Source: Blasia pusilla
Lineage: Eukaryota; Marchantiophyta; Marchantiopsida; Blasiales
DNA: 64,000 nt
Reading direction: 5' to 3'
Assembly: GCA_050084515.1 (NCBI GenBank)
Contig: CM114273.1
Coordinates: 17,608,001 to 17,672,000, forward strand
This document shows, piece by piece, positions 47,559-59,190 of this stretch (positions within the stretch are counted from its first letter, which is position 1; every line of letters begins with the position of its first letter). Below the pieces are notes generated by a model. The model was not told the origin of the DNA and searched no databases. It saw nothing but the letters and a program-made list of their open reading frames with translations. The translations under genes and the position numbers were made by a program.

Positions 47559-48500
47559 TGTTAGATAGAGTTTTATAAGTATTAAGTAAATTAGCTTAAG
47601 AAAAGGAAATTCTCATATTTAAACCTCTTTATGATGCCTCTTTTATGCGGGCCCAACTTTAGGAAAAGAGGTAATAAATAAAAGATGATTTAATAAAAGT
47701 AAAGTAGTGAGGTTGGTGTTTTAATGAAAAACAAAAATAGGCTTGGTTGGTGACTAGGTTAGTTGGGGTAATTTGGAAAATAACAACTGGATAAAAGAGG
47801 ATATTTTGGAAGAGATAAGAGGAAATCTACTTGTGTCAAAATGTGATTGGCTAAGCCTTGAGAGGAAGCCATGTGGCACAAGATAAGAAAGTCATGTGAA
47901 ATAAGATAAGACTAGCTCTATTTCATACTCTTGTGGATCCCTTGTGAGTATATAAAGAGGAGGGAACTTCAAGCATTCATCACCTTCTATTAAGTCTCTT
48001 GTCTCACTCTTGAGAGTATGGCTTTGGAATTGCTTGCTCTTCCAATGAGAGTGGATCACCCCTCTTGGGAGAGTAACTTGACCATGGTCTATTCTTCGAG
48101 AGGTTTCTAGAGTGTGGTGTGTGCGGAAATAAGAGGCTTGTCAACTTAGAGGAGTTTATTCATACTAAAATAGTGACTGTTTGAGCTTGTCATTTTCCCA
48201 ATGAGAGTGGATTACCCCTCTTGGGAGAATAATTCCGCCAAAGCCCATTCTTGAGGAGAGTAGAGAATGTCTGTCAAGTATGGATAGGGGTGGAGCACGA
48301 GTTATGCCCGAATTTCCTTTCCTCAATCCTTACCATGTCAAGGTACTCTTTGTAGATAAGCACTGGTTCACTCGCTATTTAGTTTATCATTTTGGACAAG
48401 CGTTCATGAACCAGGTCATGCAATCTTAAACTCCGGTGATTCTTCCTATCGTCACATATGGAAGGACATGGGATTGTACTGTGTATGTCCTTATATAGCA
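47559..48500 (+). repeat. LTR-like region with TATA box, boundaries uncertain
   Basis: Begins near TGTTAGATAGAG and contains AGCCATGTGGCACAAGATAA followed by GAGTATATAAAGAGGAGG at about 47,947, a U3/R promoter-like layout in plus orientation. It resembles, in opposite orientation, the U3 of the chromovirus LTR. No matching partner or clear end was found. Confidence 0.4.
48016..48265 (+). repeat. direct repeat pair of about 80 bp
   Basis: CCAATGAGAGTGGAT[CT]ACCCC and TCTTGGGAGA[GA]TAA, with a following CCATTCTT/CTATTCTT, occur at about 48,040 and again at about 48,200. Confidence 0.7.
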
Positions 48501-49860
48501 ATCCATGGACGTCAATAGGCTTGCTCAAGTAGGGTTTAACACTAGTTGTGCTATCTTCCTCGTGTACATGCGTAAAGTAGTTTATAAGGATTTTATAGTT
48601 AGGAATTTTGGGGTCCGATGTTACGAAGAAGTGATCGTCTCGGCACTTCCATTTGTGATACTAGTCGTGATAGAATGGAGAGTATACATAATAATTTTGT
48701 ATCGGAAAAGGAGAACTTTTTAGAGAGTTCACCTTGCATCGACCACGTCTGTCGCAGCTAGAAGGCCCGCCTTTACTCAAAGAAAGGCTCTCGACATGAC
48801 AACGTCTTCTCTCATTCTTTTTGATGTGCGGATTTCAACGCCAATCTTATTGGTCTTCGGTATGGATGAGAGTTGAGTCTTGGGGTTTCAGGATTCCAGA
48901 GGATAATTGGGAAGAGCGTAGGAAAGCTCTTAGAAAGGAAGTAACCCGCCATGATAGATTCAGTTCTGAGAGTAGGGTGAGCCGCCCCCTTCTTGAGGTC
49001 ACTTTGAGGTCTTCGTTGGAATTTTGGTATCCAAGATTTGTAGGATTCTTCCCTTGCACTTGAGAAGAGTTGTGCTTGGAGGGAAGAAAACCATTTAATC
49101 TTTTGTACTAGTGAAGATATTGTCCTTGCAGTTAGTGAAGGGCTTAGTGAAGAAGAAATTCCTTATAAGTCTTATAAAACCTCTCTTTACTTTGGAAACA
49201 ATGATCTCTTGGGAACGAACTTAATACTTTGCAATTAAAAGAGTATATTTTCCTTGAGTCATACATTACATATGGTAATAAGTAGGAAATTTTGGAGCTG
49301 CTGTCAGGGATCACTCGATCTCCCAAGCAAGGAGAGGTAGCGAGAGAGTGGGGTATGGGAGTAGAACAAGTCGTCGAACCCTCACTTAGTGTTGGGTGAG
49401 TACTGCTAGCGAAGAACTATGTCGCGTAGAGGGTACTATGGAAATAAGCAACTCATCCAAAGATGCTTCATATCCATAGAGTGGGGCCTTGTGTGTTGGA
49501 TGAGACGTTTAGCAAGGAGATCTTTTGAAGTTTTGGATGGATCGGGAAAGAAGTCTTGAGACGCACGAGCAGAGAACTAAGAGATGAAGAAAAGAAAGAT
49601 AAGAGCGACGTGCTTGGAAACCGCCAGGTACACGTGCAAAGAATCGTTCCCCTCTTCGAACGAAGCTTCCTAGGAGAAGACGAGAAAAGAGGAAGTCGCC
49701 TGAGCCTCCAGAGTCACCGGTGAGGACAGACACCGTAGAAGCGTGGGATCCTTCCGTCCATAATAGCTCAGACAGAGAGAAGGATAAAGGTACCACAAGG
49801 GACTTGCCTTCCCCATGAGATGGCGGACGTCCTCTCAGTAGCAAAGACAACGAAGCATGG

Positions 49861-51410
49861 ATGGCGCACCCACGCAAATTTTTGTTGAGGTACCCTACCT
49901 TTGATGGAGGCAAGTGTGACGATGCAGATGACTTCATGTTGGAGTTTACCCACATAGCAAAAGCGAACGGAGAGGGTTGGGAGGAGGATCTTCTTAGAGT
50001 CTTCCCTGGACTCTTAAAGAAGTGTGCCAGTCAGTGGTATGAGGGGATAAAAGAAGAGCACTTGGGAATCCCTACTTAAGGCCTTCCTTCATGAGTTTTG
50101 GGACCTCGAATTTGAGTATCGCCTAGTCACTAAGTTCCGTGACCTCAAGAGGAGGAAGAGAGAGTACACTCAAAGATTCCGTAGCTTAGTCGGCAAGTTG
50201 GAGCACACCACAATATCACAGCTGGTGGATTGGTATGTGTGTGGCCTATCCAAAGAGATTGATCGCTACTGTCGCAGAGGGCAGAGAGACTCATTAGTAG
50301 CGGTCATCACCTCTCCAGAAGCCTACAAGACTTCGGAAAAGTCCATGAGGACGCGGAAGAAAAGGCAGCAAAGGAAGCAGACTAGTTCCTCGTCAGAAGA
50401 CTCTCCGTCTTCGTCAAACTCTTGAGATACCTCGTCAGGCAGTACCACCGACTATTGAAGATTGAGTTATAATCAAGCTCATGAGATACCTAAACTGCTA
50501 TATTTGGTACTCATACGAATTAGGAAAGCTTAATCTTGGTTAGTCAATGAAGCGCGATTATCTTAACTATGGTTCCTTTATCACAATTAGTCTAACTCAA
50601 GACTATGGTTAAGATTAGGATTACAATTGCTTGTACATACCCTATATAAGTGAGGAGGGGACCAACCTCCACTCATTCTCTCATTGCAAAATTTCATTCT
50701 CCATGGTGATGTGTGAGTGTGAGAGCCGTTTCCCACCACTTATGCATCTTTAGCAGTTTTCTACATCAAAGACTCACAGTGTGAGGAAGACTCCAAGGGC
50801 AAAGGTAAGAAGAAAGCAAGGCGCCCAAAATGGTCTTTGTCCTTAGGACAAGAGCATTAAGCCAGAGAGCCGCAAGTGCGTGAGCCCTACTCGCAAGACA
50901 AAGAAGGATGGGAAGAAGTCCGCCATCAATGAATTGACGAAACAAATGGCCGAGTTGAAGGTACATTTGGCCGCCCAGAACAATCCTAGAAGGCCTGGTC
51001 TTATGCGGCCTAACATATGGTGTAGTTCCTATGGAACTCAAGGGCATACAAGGCAAGAATACCCACTTCAACGAGATTTACGTTAGGTTCAAGAAGACCC
51101 ATCTATGGAGGAAGGGATGGTATGACGATCATTGGGAGGGCTGCTACACAGTCCAGGCAATCCCAATGACCGGTGCTCCTTGTAGCTAGATTCCTAGATA
51201 TGTACCTCCCGAGTATGGAGAGTAGAGGCCTCTACTAAAGATTATGGGACCAAGAGCTTTCACCCCACCTATCAAGAGAAAATTTTGTTATAACTGCGGG
51301 CCAGCCGATCATAGGGCGAATAGTTGTCCAAACCCAAAGAGACCGGTGGGGCTAAATCTCCTATGTGGAAATTGCAAGGAATGAGGGCAAAGTGCATTGG
51401 AATTCCTAGA
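49861..51410 (+). pseudogene. Tat-like gag with CCHC knuckle
   Basis: Starts MAHPRKFLLRYPTFDGGKCD; then EDLLRVFPGLLKKCASQWY, FRDLKRRKREYTQRFRSLV and a Ser-rich stretch to 50,425. After the solo LTR a Lys-rich segment follows, then the zinc knuckle CYNCGPADHRANSC at 51,286-51,327, a perfect C-x2-C-x4-H-x4-C. Stops after GIPT (50,078) and elsewhere break the frame. Retroviral-type Gag forms the particle; the knuckle binds template RNA. Confidence 0.8.
50463..50768 (+). mobile_element. solo LTR inserted in gag
   Basis: A 306-bp sequence starting TGAGTTATAATC and ending TTCTACATCA, flanked by AAGAT (50,458-50,462) and AAGAC (50,769-50,773). A TATA-like CCTATATAAGTGAGG lies near 50,640. TG...CA ends, promoter and near-perfect 5-bp duplication fit a solo LTR left by recombination. 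Confidence 0.7.
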
Positions 51411-51537
51411 GCCTCAAGTAGCAAAACTCTTGGTCAAATATATAACTACTCCACCATCGCCGATAGAGGCTAAGAATGAGGTTAACGTGTAGCTAGTACG
51501 AGTAGAAGACATCACGTCCCCGAAGGAGATCAAGAAA

Positions 51538-52529
51538 GTGACTATCAAAGAAGAGGGATCTTCGAGGAAGATCGATGAAGAGTCTTCAGACTGGCCTAAA
51601 GACATCCTCAATGAAGTCTTCACGGTGGAGACACGATCAAAGACCAAGAAGACTGCGAGTGCGAAGACGAAGGAGTCTTCATCTTCACGAAGTAAACCGA
51701 CTATGAAGAAGATAGCCGAGATTTTTTTAGCATGGAAGGCTATTCTGAAAGCCAACATGGACCCGGACTTTGATCATAATCATCCGAAATATTTCCATCA
51801 TGAGGTGGAGGAGCAGGTCCGCAACCAAGTCCCTGAAGAACGAACAAGCGGGGCCTTAACTAAGGAGTCCTCAACCCAATGAGAGGAACCAAAGATGGAG
51901 ACCCCCGTTGCTTTCCCTTTGGTGATGGAAGCATATGATTTTTTGAAATATTGGGCAACCAGTCCAGCAAACATATCATTATTACAACTGCTTATGGATA
52001 ACCCCATTTATGGGAAGATTCTGCAAAAGTGGAAAATGGGACGCAAAAAGCACAAGAAGGGGGAAAAGAAGCTCCCAGTGGTGGATCTGTTCTGCATAGA
52101 GGTTGAAGACCTTGGAGCCCCAAAAGTGGAAGTGGAAATTGAGGGGCATACCATTAAGAAGGTCCCTATTGATTCTGGAAGCGAGATCAATCTAATGACA
52201 AAGCAAACATCCTAGTATTGGGTTGTACCAAGTATGAGCCCACGGATAAGTACTTGCGCTTTGCTGACCAATCTTGGAAGTGACCCTTGGGGCAACTCAC
52301 CCAGATCCCAACAATGATAGGAGGAGTGTTATTCTTATTGGACTATCTGGTCTTCCAACCTTTGACTGTCACACGTTATCCTCTACTAATTGGGAGACCT
52401 TGGCTCTATGGGGCCCGAGTGAACACATACTGGAAAAGACAAAGATTCACCTTCCAAGCACTATATAGTGCTCCGAAGGAGCTTGTGAAGTTGTTTTGGA
52501 AGTCTCGGCTTTCCCAAGGTTACGAATGA
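51538..52529 (+). pseudogene. gag-pol linker and retropepsin
   Basis: A Lys- and Ser-rich linker (51,538-51,882) leads to a region with FPLVMEAYDFLKYW, then the protease: VEIEGHTIKKVPIDSGSEIN with the catalytic D-S-G triplet near 52,170, and after frameshifts VTRYPLLIGRPWLYGARV, the matching C-terminal ILGRPW-type motif. Retropepsins cut the polyprotein as dimers. A TAG near 52,213 and frame changes inactivate this copy. Confidence 0.8.
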
Positions 52530-52572
52530 GGGTTACACCTCAGATCATGGCTAAACGGCCGACATAGAGTCC

Positions 52573-54200
52573 TTGTCCTATGTCTGCTACATGGAATGTT
52601 ATGAGATGGATGAAGAGTCCTTGCCCCTAGAGCAGAGTAGGTCCTCCCCAAGAGAAGAGCAAGCCAATTTTACTACGTATCAGCTCACTAAGAATATGGT
52701 GCAAGAAAAAGACTACCATGAAGTCTTTATCACCAACACTAAGGCTTCGCGTATATCTACAGATTTGTCTACCTCTGAACTTTCACAGTATAAAACCTTA
52801 CTTTCTGAGTACCTTGACGTGTTTTCCTATACTATGGATGAAAGGAAGGGGATGCCGGCTAAGTATGGAGAACATAGGATTGATCTTAAACCAGGGGCAG
52901 TCCCGATGCGAATGCGTCAATATAGGTTGAACCCGAAGTATTCCTTAATGGTTAAAGATGAGATCGACCAGCGTCTGGAAGCAGGGATCATATATCCTGT
53001 GGTAAGTAGCGAATGGGTGTCCCCCATAGTCATTGTACCAAAGAAGCAATCAGGAAAGATTCGAGTCTGTCACGACTACCAAAAGTTGAATGGAGCCACC
53101 TGAAGGATCATCACCCACTGCCATTTATCGACACCATCTTAGATAAAGTAGTCACTCATGAGCACTATATCTTTTTGGACGGATACTCAGGTTACAATCA
53201 AGTGTCCATTAGGGAGAAGGATTGAGCCCTTACTACTTTCACTACGAATTGGGGCACTTTTGCCTATCGAGTTATGCCCTTTGGGCTGTGCAACGCACTT
53301 GCTACTTTCCAAAGAATGATGATATCTATTTCTCAAGAATACTTACAAAGATTCATAGAGATCTTCCTTGATGACTTTTGCATTTTCAGTTCAGAAGCCG
53401 ATCATCTACAAAATTTGGAGCTAACCTTAGGTTGGTGCAGAGAAGTACAGTTATCGTTGCACCCAGAGAAGTCTTACATTGCAATGAGGCAAGGTATCAT
53501 GTTGGGGCACCGAGTATCCTCGCGCGATATCAAAGTTGATAAAGCCAAGATTGAGATAAGTATGGAATTGGAAGCCCCCAAGAGTCTTCGTGAGCTACAA
53601 GGATTCTTGGGCCATGTGGAGTACTACCGCGGGTTCATTAAGGATTATGCTATAAAATCTAAGTCGTTGACTACCCTACTGAAGAAGAAAACGGAGTGGA
53701 AGTGGACTCCACCCTACCAAGCAACATTTAAAGAATCAAATTAGGCATTGATGACAACTCTTATGCTTTTTCCTCTTGATTGGACGAAGACATTCGATGT
53801 GTATGTAGACACGTCCTCATTTGCAATTGGGGTGGTACTAAGCCAGTTGGATGACGAGAAGAAAGACTACCCAATCTACTATGCAGGTTGAAAACTTTCA
53901 ATTGTGGAATAGAGGTACACTACCACGGAGAGGGAAGCCCTAGGGATGGTCTTTGCCTCCAAGAAGTTTCAACATTAACTGTTGGGGTACAAGTTTGCGG
54001 TTCACGTCGACCATTTTGCGCTTCAACCCTTAGTTGTAAAAGGCAGATTTATCAGGAAGAATTGCTCAGTGGATTTTGCTGTTGCAGGAATTCACATTCG
54101 ACATGGTCACAAGAGCTAGGAATACACACACTGACCCCGACTTTCTATCCCGCTTAAGGACGCCAAACGCCAAACTCACAAAGACTCTTGAAGACCACTT
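52573..54200 (+). pseudogene. Tat-like reverse transcriptase and RNase H
   Basis: The upstream TYQLTKNMVQEKDYHEVFI block, then YRLNPKYSLMVKDEIDQRLE, SPIVIVPKKQSGKIRVCHDY, a one-base deletion at about 53,101 before KDHHPLPFIDTILDK, GYSGYNQVSI, RVMPFGLCNALATFQRMM and the catalytic FIEIFLDDFCIFS. RNase H: VYVDTSSFAIGVVLSQLDDE, TTTEREALGMVFASK, FAVHVDHF, with stops between. Both DD-box residues and the RNase H Asp and Glu are kept. Confidence 0.9.
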
Positions 54201-54299
54201 TCCATACAAAGACCTGTTTCAGATAATGAAGAGACTCTACAAACATCAGCCTATGAAGAAATCTTGCACTTCCTCATCATTCTATGATTTCTTGCCCCT

Positions 54300-55500
54300 A
54301 TGACACTGGAAGAACGTGCAGTGTTTTTGCACAAGGTAGGACCCTATGAGCTCTGCCATGATGTGTTATTCAAGCTTGGCGCCGATGAAGAATACCAAAG
54401 ATGTTTAGAGAAAGCAGAAGTCCCTCGAGTGATCGCTGCTATGCATTCAAAAGATGCAAGAGGGCATTATGCAATAAAAAAATACCGTCAAGAAGATCCT
54501 AGCAGCACGCCATTGGTGGCCACAATGTATCGGGATGTCTAACTCTTCATCTAGAAGTGTGATGCTTGTCAAAGAGCAAGAAGGCCAACCGCGACTTCCC
54601 GATGGCCTTTGGTTCCTATCCTTCCTTTGGCCCCTTTCGAGAAATGGGGCATTGATTTTGTGGGACTTATTTCACTAGCCACTCAGAAGACCTGTCCGAA
54701 ATATATCTTAATTGCTATGGATTATTGTACCAAGATAGTGGAAGCAGTGGCTACTCGCAAAGATGATAGTGAGGCAGTGGCCAAATTTCTATATGAGATG
54801 ATAATTACCAAGTATGGCTGTCCCTTGGAGTTAGTAAGTGATTGAGGATCTCATTTCCTCAACAAAATAGTCAAGGTGATGACCACCCACTTCCTCATTA
54901 AGCATAGGAAGACTATGCCTTACAACCCCAAAGCCAATGGGTTGACAAAGAAGTCCAATGGGCTTATTTTCCATATCTTAAACCGCCTAACTGTCACCTA
55001 TTCTTATGATTGGGATACCAAGATCCCTACGGAAGTCTGGGCCTACATAACAGTAGAAAAGATCACCACCAAGTACATGCCATTCTATTTGACGTATGGA
55101 ATTCAACCCCTTATTCCAATCGAATGGGACTTGCCCACCTACCAGGTTTTAGAAGAACAAAGGAATGAGGAAGATTTGGCCCTCACCAAAAGAAGGAACA
55201 AAGACTTGGTAGTGTTGGAGGAGGCAAGACATCTTGCTCTTGGCCATATGAAGACAGTCCAAGCATAAAGAAAGATACGATTTGACAAGCAGTTGCGACC
55301 ACAATCATTACAGGGAGGGGATTTGGTACTGCTCTATGATAATCTCCGTCTTAAGTTTCCACGAAAGCTGAAATTAAATTGGATGGGACCTTATCGCCTC
55401 TTTGAAATCTTTGAGAATGGTTCTTTACAACTAGAAACTCTAAAGGGAGAAGCATTGCCGATGCGAGTGAATGGCATGCATGTCTGAAGATGTCATATGC
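54300..55500 (+). pseudogene. Tat-like integrase
   Basis: Zinc region: AAMHSKDARGHYA and, after a frameshift, CDACQRARRPT. Core: FEKWGIDFVGLI (first Asp), YILIAMDYCTKIVEAVATRK, ELVSD followed by TGA then GSHFLN (second Asp; CAA or CAG expected at the stop is TGA), and NPKANGLTKKSNGLIFHILN, where the third catalytic Glu appears as Lys (codon AAG). A basic C-terminal domain follows with LQGGDLVLLYDNLRLKF, WMGPYRLFEIFENGS and MRVNGMHV. Length and order are normal for the group. Confidence 0.88.
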
Positions 55501-55881
55501 TTGATTGAAGGCTGAGAGAGGGGGTAAGGATAACCGCCCTTCTCCATGCGAGGAGTGTCAACAAAACATCTTAAAGACTCTGAAGTCTCTGAAGCGAGGA
55601 CCCGCAAAGACTGCGAAGACCCAATGGAGACAAGTAAAGGGTGTCTTTGTCCTCGTCTTCTTCATGGTCTTCAAAGTCTTTGCACTAAAGATCGCGAAGA
55701 GCGCTAAGATGCCGTTACAAAATGAGGGGCCGTTACGTAAGACCGGCGGTTATCATGAGCCAAAAGGGCCAGGGCAGGGGAAAATTTGCTCATTTCATAT
55801 GACTAGAGGCAGAGGAACCGCCAAGATCAGAAAAAAGAGAGAACCAGGAAATCTTGCACACCAAGACGAAGGCAAGAAGGT

Positions 55882-56447
55882 ATGGCTCGCGGTGCGGCCA
55901 CGGCTCTCATGAAGTGCAGAATACACCCGACCCTGGGCATTTCACGCGAGCTTCGTGAAGCACTAGAGGAGCAATCTTTATGGCAGTTCTTTGGAGTAGA
56001 TTGGTCGCAATATTCGGTGGCCTTGCTCATGGAATTGCACTTGATTCCAAGAGTGAACGAATTCATAAAGAGGGGGTACAAACACAAGGCACAACGTGAC
56101 CATTTTTCCACCAACCTGTGGTGCATGGCATATGTCTTACCCGCATTGCCTGAAGAGGATCTTGACAGCGATGTCCTCATAAGGCAAGAAGAGCTCAAAG
56201 AATTGGGGTGTGTGATAACAGAGCCCCTTGGAAGGAATGGATACAAGCCTTAAATGCTAAACCCGCCCCTGTTCGCACACTTTTGTAAGTTGTATCATAT
56301 CACGTGGAAGAGATTATGCCCAATGAAGCAGCAGATTGGGCCGTAGTACTAGCAGTAAAGAAGTCGAGGACGGTCAAAGCATCCGCCTTGGGTAGTAGAG
56401 AGGCAGCAGCAACGCCTCAAAGTATCCCAAGAACACGAGGATGAACA
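55882..56447 (+). pseudogene. accessory ORF after integrase, second copy
   Basis: MARGAATALMKCRIHPTLGI, EALEEQSLWQFFGVDWSQ, VNEFIKRGYKHKAQRDHF, NLWCMAYVLPALPEEDLDSD and RQEEL align residue by residue with the ORF at 38,713-39,162, with similar spacing. After a stop at 56,251 the relation continues in the same order (EWIQA...PAPVRT, then SALGSREAAATPQSIPRTRG), but about 60 residues found in the first copy are deleted. It is truncated by the LTR at 56,448. ATG 55,882 is a good start because the first copy also begins MA three codons before its homologous block. Confidence 0.65.
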
Positions 56448-57738
56448 TGTGATACCCACAATTTTGTACTTTTGAAGAAATATATCTTTTTATTCAACGA
56501 AGACTCTTGTACATTATGATTTTGATTATTATTTCTTATTATGAGGAGGAATGAGTAAGATTAAAGTGAGTCAAGATCCTCCAAGGACATTACTAAGAGG
56601 AGAGGAATGAGTAAGATTAAAGTGAGTCAAGGACAAGGCAGAGAGATAGAAAATCAAGGATTTGCCTAAGAGGAGAGGAGAATAAGATAACGAAGTCTCA
56701 AGACTCAGCAAGAAGCTTCGGAATGTCAACGAAGCTCAACGAAGCTCTGTCTACAAAGTGCTTCGCTCTATAATGAAGCATAACGAAGCAAGAAGAAGAA
56801 GAGAAAGAAGTACTTTGCTCTTGTACGAAGCGCGAAGCACGAAGCACCTTAAACAAGTACGAAGAATGGAGTGCTACGTCCTCAAGAAGTCCAGTGAAGC
56901 AAAGCTAAGAATGACTGTGATTTTAAGCGACACACCGTTAGAACAGTTAGAATAGGAAGGGGCGTGACCCTTTGTATCAGATAGATAGTTAGGACAATTT
57001 TGTTCTGCGGATTCACAGGAATCGTAGGAAAAGCTAAGAGAACCATAGATCTAGGTAGTTACAAATGCTGAAAAGACACTAGCTTCATCAAGAATGCTTC
57101 GAATATTTGGATCACTCCTACTCCAACAAATATTTAAGAAGCAAGACAGAAGCCATAATCATCATTCTCTTACGAAGTCCTTATGCTGTAGGAATGGTCC
57201 GAGCAAGGGAGTAGTACCCTCTCGAGCTTGTATACACTTTGAAGCTTTCTCATTCTTGATGGAATAGTAAAGCAATCATTCATTCATTCTGATGTGCGAT
57301 GCTTATGTCTGAGTATTCTTTTTGGGTCTGCAGAGTGAAGAGTGAATCAAGAGAACCTTTCTCATTAATGAAAGAATCAACATGAGTTGTAAGAAATCTG
57401 TTTGACAGAGAGTAGCCTGTCGAGAGAGATTGAGTTCCGAAAGTAGGAGAAGCCAACTTTCATGTTGAGATCTCTATGAGGTTTCTTGATATCGAGAGGA
57501 AATCTACCTGAGCATGTTGTCAATTCCACTAGAGAGAATTTAGAAAAGATCCCTTGGTACTAAGAAAGATACGAAGATATTGATAAGACATTAAATATAA
57601 CTCATACACATTTAAATACAACTATTACAACAGAATTGTAATTTCGAACTCTCTTTTCATCAAACAATGATCCTTTTGGGGATCGAACTTATTAAACGAT
57701 TGTAAAATAGAAACCCTTATACATTACATATAGCAACA
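56448..57738 (+). repeat. Tat/Athila-type LTR, plus orientation
   Basis: A 1,291-bp LTR from TGTGATACCCACAATTTTG to CATATAGCAACA, homologous to the minus-strand LTR at 33,920-35,191 and only distantly to the LTR at 40,629-41,569. An internal duplication of GGAATGAGTAAGATTAAAGT (about 56,549 and 56,605) is visible. It interrupts the accessory ORF. Confidence 0.8.
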
Positions 57739-57744
57739 AATTTT

Positions 57745-57765
57745 TTTGGCGCCGCTACCCGGGAT
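57745..57765 (+). other. primer-binding site after plus-strand LTR
   Basis: TTTTGGCGCCGCTACCCGGG, of the TGGCGCCG type, lies six bases after the LTR end. No gag follows, so the element is truncated. Confidence 0.75.
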
Positions 57766-59050
57766 ACAAGTTAAGTAGGCAACCATCCTTGGCATCTTTT
57801 TTACATTATTCCTTACTTTATAATTGAGAGTTTTATTTACATGCAGCCATTCTTTGTGATGTAGGTGAGATGTAGAACTTCAAAGACTATGATATGTGGA
57901 CAATGGGCTGAGTTGTTTCAGATACTTATGTCTATGATATTTAAAAACTTGGGTATTATGCAACATCGAGATATTTTGAGATATGCGACTATTTGGGGTG
58001 GAGGTTATCGATCAAAGATCTAGAGATTTTGTGAGGGAGATATGTCTACTTGTAGCAAATGACACTTACAATGTTGGATGTTACAACAAGGCGCACTATT
58101 TGAGTGCGCGTGAGATGTTTCCATCTAGGCCCATTAGAATCACTTGATAATATTTGATAGCCACAATCCATACCTTCACACGAGTTTACGTTGAGGCCTT
58201 ATAAAACTCTTGATCTTGAAGCAATCTTCCATGTGTAATCCCGCTAGTAGCCAATCATTAGTGAGTAGAGCAGAGCAGAGCATAAGCTTTCTCAAAGATC
58301 TTGAAACCTTTGAGATATAATGAAATGCATAGTATGTAGAGAATGCGTGAACCAGAAAAGACCCCAAAAAAGAAATTTTTTGATGGAGGGGAAAAAGAAA
58401 AAAAAATAGAGGAATACATCAAATCTAGAAATTCAGGCTATAGGTCCAATTTTCTTGATGAGTAAGCTCCAAATTTGGGGATTGTTCAATGTGCCCAAAA
58501 ATTAATATATGGTTGGATTTTTTTGTCAAATCTTCCTTAATTTTCTATGCATGCCTTATAATTTTGCGTATTTTTTCCATTTTCGCTAGTCTATTATAAG
58601 TGATCAGAAAAAAAGGTTGAGTCTTGCACACTTTGTGTCTTCTTATAATTTACATTTCTAAATATAGTATTTGCTTTAGCTTGAGCGCAATTCAGATATT
58701 CATCCAACAATTTTGGTAGGTTGGATTTAAAGAGCCTTAAGACAATGTGCGCATGGATTTTAACTACTTTATTTTCTAATGAACATTAGCCTTGAGGTTT
58801 GACACCTCCTCATTCGATCAGACAAACGAATGAGGAGGAATGAATTTTAAATCCATACCAATGCTTTCATTTGAGATTATTTCAAATCCAATTTTTTTCT
58901 AAAAGGATTGCTAGTGCATACATTCCACGCCTTGTAAATAAAAGTCGAGTTTGAGAATTTTTATGATTAGAAAACTTCTATAAATTATATATGAAGGGGT
59001 TAAATATGACCTCAAAGTCTTTGACCTTGTTGGAGGGACTTGATGGTATG
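57766..59050. other. AT-rich spacer
   Basis: No coding sequence recognised. The first few hundred bases may be leader sequence of the element whose LTR precedes it. Confidence 0.45.
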
Positions 59051-59059
59051 ATTCAAAAG

Positions 59060-59190
59060 AACCGTGCCTAAGTGTGTGCGATACCACCTTCCTAACATTG
59101 ATGGTACCGTTAATTCAAGCTTAGCGGCAGTACCTGCAAGCTTGCGTTGCATATTGTATGGATATGCTCCAGATGCAATGTTAGAATAAT
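59060..59190 (+). pseudogene. PHD-family Ty3 tail fragment
   Basis: The plus strand reads YHLPNIDGTVNSS...AAVPASLRCILYGYAPDAM, matching CHLPNIDGTVDSSSAVV...GLRCMLCGFARGAAMM at 61,640-61,850 (minus). This is the join between integrase tail and finger. The second Cys is Tyr here. Short, and cut on both sides. Confidence 0.7.

Larger units (their letters stand above)
48908..56447 (+). mobile_element. Tat/Athila-like Ty3 element, both ends damaged
   Basis: The most complete Tat-like element here: partial 5' LTR (48,908-49,284), decayed primer-binding site (TTGGAGCTGCTGTCAGGGA, 49,292-49,310), gag, protease, reverse transcriptase, RNase H, integrase and accessory ORF. It ends where the LTR at 56,448 cuts the accessory ORF. 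A solo LTR interrupts gag. Several frames carry single stops, so decay is moderate. Confidence 0.88.
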
